From Bordetella parapertussis (lineage in GTDB: Bacteria > Pseudomonadota > Gammaproteobacteria > Burkholderiales > Burkholderiaceae_C), in the NCBI GenBank assembly GCA_945870575.1, contig CAMBSK010000011.1, positions 7,548 through 71,547 of the forward strand: a stretch of 64,000 nucleotides of DNA, in the 5' to 3' direction. Made by a program: the position numbers and the translations under genes. Position 1 is the first letter of the stretch. Every line of letters starts with the position of its first letter. This document shows, one piece after another, positions 62,796 through 64,000 of the stretch. The notes beneath the pieces were generated by a model. It saw nothing but the letters and a program-made list of their open reading frames with translations. It ran no database searches and had not been told where the DNA came from.

Positions 62796-63329
62796 ATGCC
62801 TAAAACACAGGCTAATTTGAAAAAAATCATCATCATTGCAGGACCCAACGGCGCAGGCAAAACCACATTTGCCCGTGACTTTTTGCCTGCTGAAGCCCAA
62901 ACGCTGCGCTTTATCAACGCCGACTTGATTGCTGCGGGCTTGGCTCCGTTCAATCCAGAGACAGCATCTTTCAAGGCTGGGCGACTAATGCTGGAAGAAA
63001 TTGATGAATGCGTAGCTGCCGGACACAGCTTTGCTTTTGAAACTACGCTGTCAGGCTTGGCCTACTTGAAAAAGATAGCCTTATGGCAAGCCCACGGCTA
63101 CCAAGTTAAGCTGTGGTTTTTGTCATTGCCCAATGAAGACATCGCAGTATCAAGAGTCGCCCGCCGTGTTTTGCAAGGTGGTCACAACATTCCTGAAGAC
63201 GTTATTCGCAGGCGGTTCAAAGCAGGCTTAGAAAACTTCCATGAGCGTTATAGCGAGGTAGTTGATTCATGGGTCTTCTTTGACAGCTATCACCGCCCCC
63301 CCATATTGATTGACTGGAGTAACAAATGA
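62796..63329 (+). CDS. Zeta-toxin-like P-loop kinase
   Basis: A 177-residue ATPase with Walker A GPNGAGKTT, FINADLIAAGLAPFNPE and FETTLSGLAYLKKI, followed by RRVLQGGHNIPEDVIRRRF, as in zeta-toxin/PezT-like kinases that phosphorylate a nucleotide sugar. The start overlaps nothing; a small partner overlaps its end by four bases. Complete. Confidence 0.85.
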   Translation: MPKTQANLKKIIIIAGPNGAGKTTFARDFLPAEAQTLRFINADLIAAGLAPFNPETASFKAGRLMLEEIDECVAAGHSFAFETTLSGLAYLKKIALWQAHGYQVKLWFLSLPNEDIAVSRVARRVLQGGHNIPEDVIRRRFKAGLENFHERYSEVVDSWVFFDSYHRPPILIDWSNK

Positions 63330-63532
63330 ATCCCAAAGATATCCGTACCTCTACTGACCCAGATTTGGCAGGTTCATATGCAGCGATGCTTCGTGCAGCC
63401 AAGTCGGCAGAGGATCTAGCAATCAAGACCAACACCAGCATCCTTGTGTCAGTTGATGGCAGAGATGTTGAATTGACGGCTGCTGATTTGATCAAGCTTC
63501 GTGACCAAGAAGCACAGCAGTCACACCATTAA
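63326..63532 (+). CDS. Small partner of the zeta-like kinase (probable antitoxin)
   Basis: A 68-residue acidic-to-neutral helical protein (DLAGSYAAMLRAAKSAEDLAIKTNTSILVSVDGRDVELTAADLIKLRDQE). Start overlaps the kinase stop (ATGA). It does not resemble epsilon antitoxins; the role is inferred from position. Confidence 0.75.
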   Translation: MNPKDIRTSTDPDLAGSYAAMLRAAKSAEDLAIKTNTSILVSVDGRDVELTAADLIKLRDQEAQQSHH

Positions 63533-63555
63533 GCCGTTTAGACGCTCACCTACTG

Positions 63556-63579
63556 GCCAGCTTCGCGCTGGCTTTTTTT
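63556..63579 (+). terminator. Rho-independent terminator after the zeta-like module
   Basis: GCCAGC, five-base loop, GCTGGC, then seven T residues, 24 bases after the small gene's stop. The rest of 63580-63800 shows no gene. Confidence 0.85.
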
Positions 63580-63800
63580 GTGCACCCTGCTTTCGCACAG
63601 TTGATAAGTATAAGGCGCACACCTACCAAGCATCAGTTCGCGCTAGCGCTCAGTGCCGGTGAAATATGAAAGTTGGGTTGCGTTGAAATTTTTCATCTGT
63701 AGTCCGTCCTATGTGACTGCAGTTTGTTTTCAGACATACAGATGGACAACCGACACTTGGTAACCCGAAAAATTGGACGCATACCGAACAAAATACCTTG

Positions 63801-63828
63801 AAATAACAGCATCAAGATGCTATTATTT
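63801..63828 (+). promoter_or_regulatory. Palindrome upstream of the AAA ATPase gene
   Basis: A 28-base inverted repeat AAATAACAGCATC / GATGCTATTATTT with an AA centre and one mismatch, five bases before the ATG. Likely an operator or a translational hairpin. Confidence 0.55.
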
Positions 63829-63833
63829 CAATA

Positions 63834-64000
63834 ATGTTTACACGCCTCAAACGCAAAGAACTCCAAAACGCGCTGCTGCGGTCGCCCGCCGTGGTGCTGT
63901 TGGGTCCACGCCAAGTGGGTAAAACCACGTTGGCTCTCGACGTTGCGCTGCCCGATGGGGGCTACCTTGATTTGGAGTCGCCGGAAGACCGCAACAAGCT
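63834..64000 (+). CDS. DUF4143-type AAA ATPase, 5' part (cut by window edge)
   Basis: The first 55 codons show FTRLKRKELQNALLRSPAVVLLGPRQVGKTTLALDV, with Walker A GPRQVGKTT, followed by GYLDLESPEDRNK. This is the typical start of the ATP-binding proteins with DUF4143. Role in the family unsettled. Confidence 0.82.
   Translation, partial: MFTRLKRKELQNALLRSPAVVLLGPRQVGKTTLALDVALPDGGYLDLESPEDRNK

Noticed and set aside
50067..63833. Chromosomal integron cassette array
   Set aside because: The run of toxin-antitoxin cassettes suggested it, but I found no repeated attC-like palindromes with GTTRRRY ends and no integrase. Mixed strand directions also argue against it.
1..64000. CRISPR arrays, tRNA or rRNA genes
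   Set aside because: No regularly spaced repeats and no recognisable tRNA cloverleaf or rRNA segments were seen.

Overview
The window looks like a chromosomal segment of a beta-proteobacterium of the order Burkholderiales, probably a freshwater or soil heterotroph. This rests on protein style (a complete paaABCDE set with a divergent paaX, a Urt/Liv-type transporter, an XoxF/ExaA-type quinoprotein, partial sox genes) and on moderate GC content; no rRNA or tRNA gene is present to confirm it. Roughly 1-50 kb is dense, metabolically coherent core or niche sequence. Roughly 50-64 kb is an accessory island of toxin-antitoxin modules, gene fragments and defence-type genes.

Layout of the metabolic part. 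(1) 1-1.9 kb: a vitamin B12-type TonB receptor leaving the left edge, under a cobalamin riboswitch. (2) 2.3-12.1 kb, leftward: a branched-chain-amino-acid/urea/amide-type ABC transporter (binding protein, two permeases, two ATPases), two amidase-signature hydrolases (one fused to a transporter ATPase) and an acyl-CoA synthetase. I read this as uptake of an amide, its hydrolysis, and activation of the acid. (3) 12.1-17.5 kb: flotillin-like protein, CMD-family protein, 3-hydroxyisobutyrate-dehydrogenase-like protein, YkvA-like protein, GDT1-type transporter and a secreted HExxH protein. (4) 17.5-22.4 kb: the phenylacetyl-CoA epoxidase operon with paaX and a good PaaX-type operator. (5) 22.4-33.2 kb: RND pump pair, a YkgJ/acyltransferase/SET cluster, two PAP2 phosphatases, TerC, a pentapeptide-repeat protein and a ferritin-like hydrolase. 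(6) 33.2-38.9 kb: a tightly overlapping operon joining an esterase, an IorAB-type molybdenum hydroxylase and SoxX-Y-Z-A without SoxB or SoxCD. (7) 38.9-44 kb: aroE, a thiol dioxygenase fused to four rhodanese domains, a glycosyltransferase and cytochrome b561. (8) 44.2-50.1 kb: a four-gene ExbB/ExbD-like envelope operon of unknown job, then a probably lanthanide-dependent quinoprotein alcohol dehydrogenase and a XoxJ-cytochrome c fusion.

The accessory island (50-64 kb) holds seven apparently complete two-gene toxin-antitoxin or TA-like modules, several orphan antitoxins and at least six recognisable fragments: HigB tail, XRE heads and tails, PIN head, CopG/BrnA-like remnant, helicase tail and IS66 scrap. 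One XRE-antitoxin family occurs four times in different states of decay, so the island has grown and shrunk by duplication and deletion. Within it lie a DinD-like protein, a ComEC-type metallo-beta-lactamase paired with a membrane protein (possible defence pair), and a complete MmeI-type restriction-modification enzyme. The right edge cuts a DUF4143-type AAA ATPase.

The strongest leads for new biology are the Ior-SoxXYZA operon with an atypical SoxY tail, the dioxygenase-tetra-rhodanese fusion, the ExbB/D-like operon beside the quinoprotein system, the transporter ATPase-amidase fusion, and the MBL plus membrane-protein pair.
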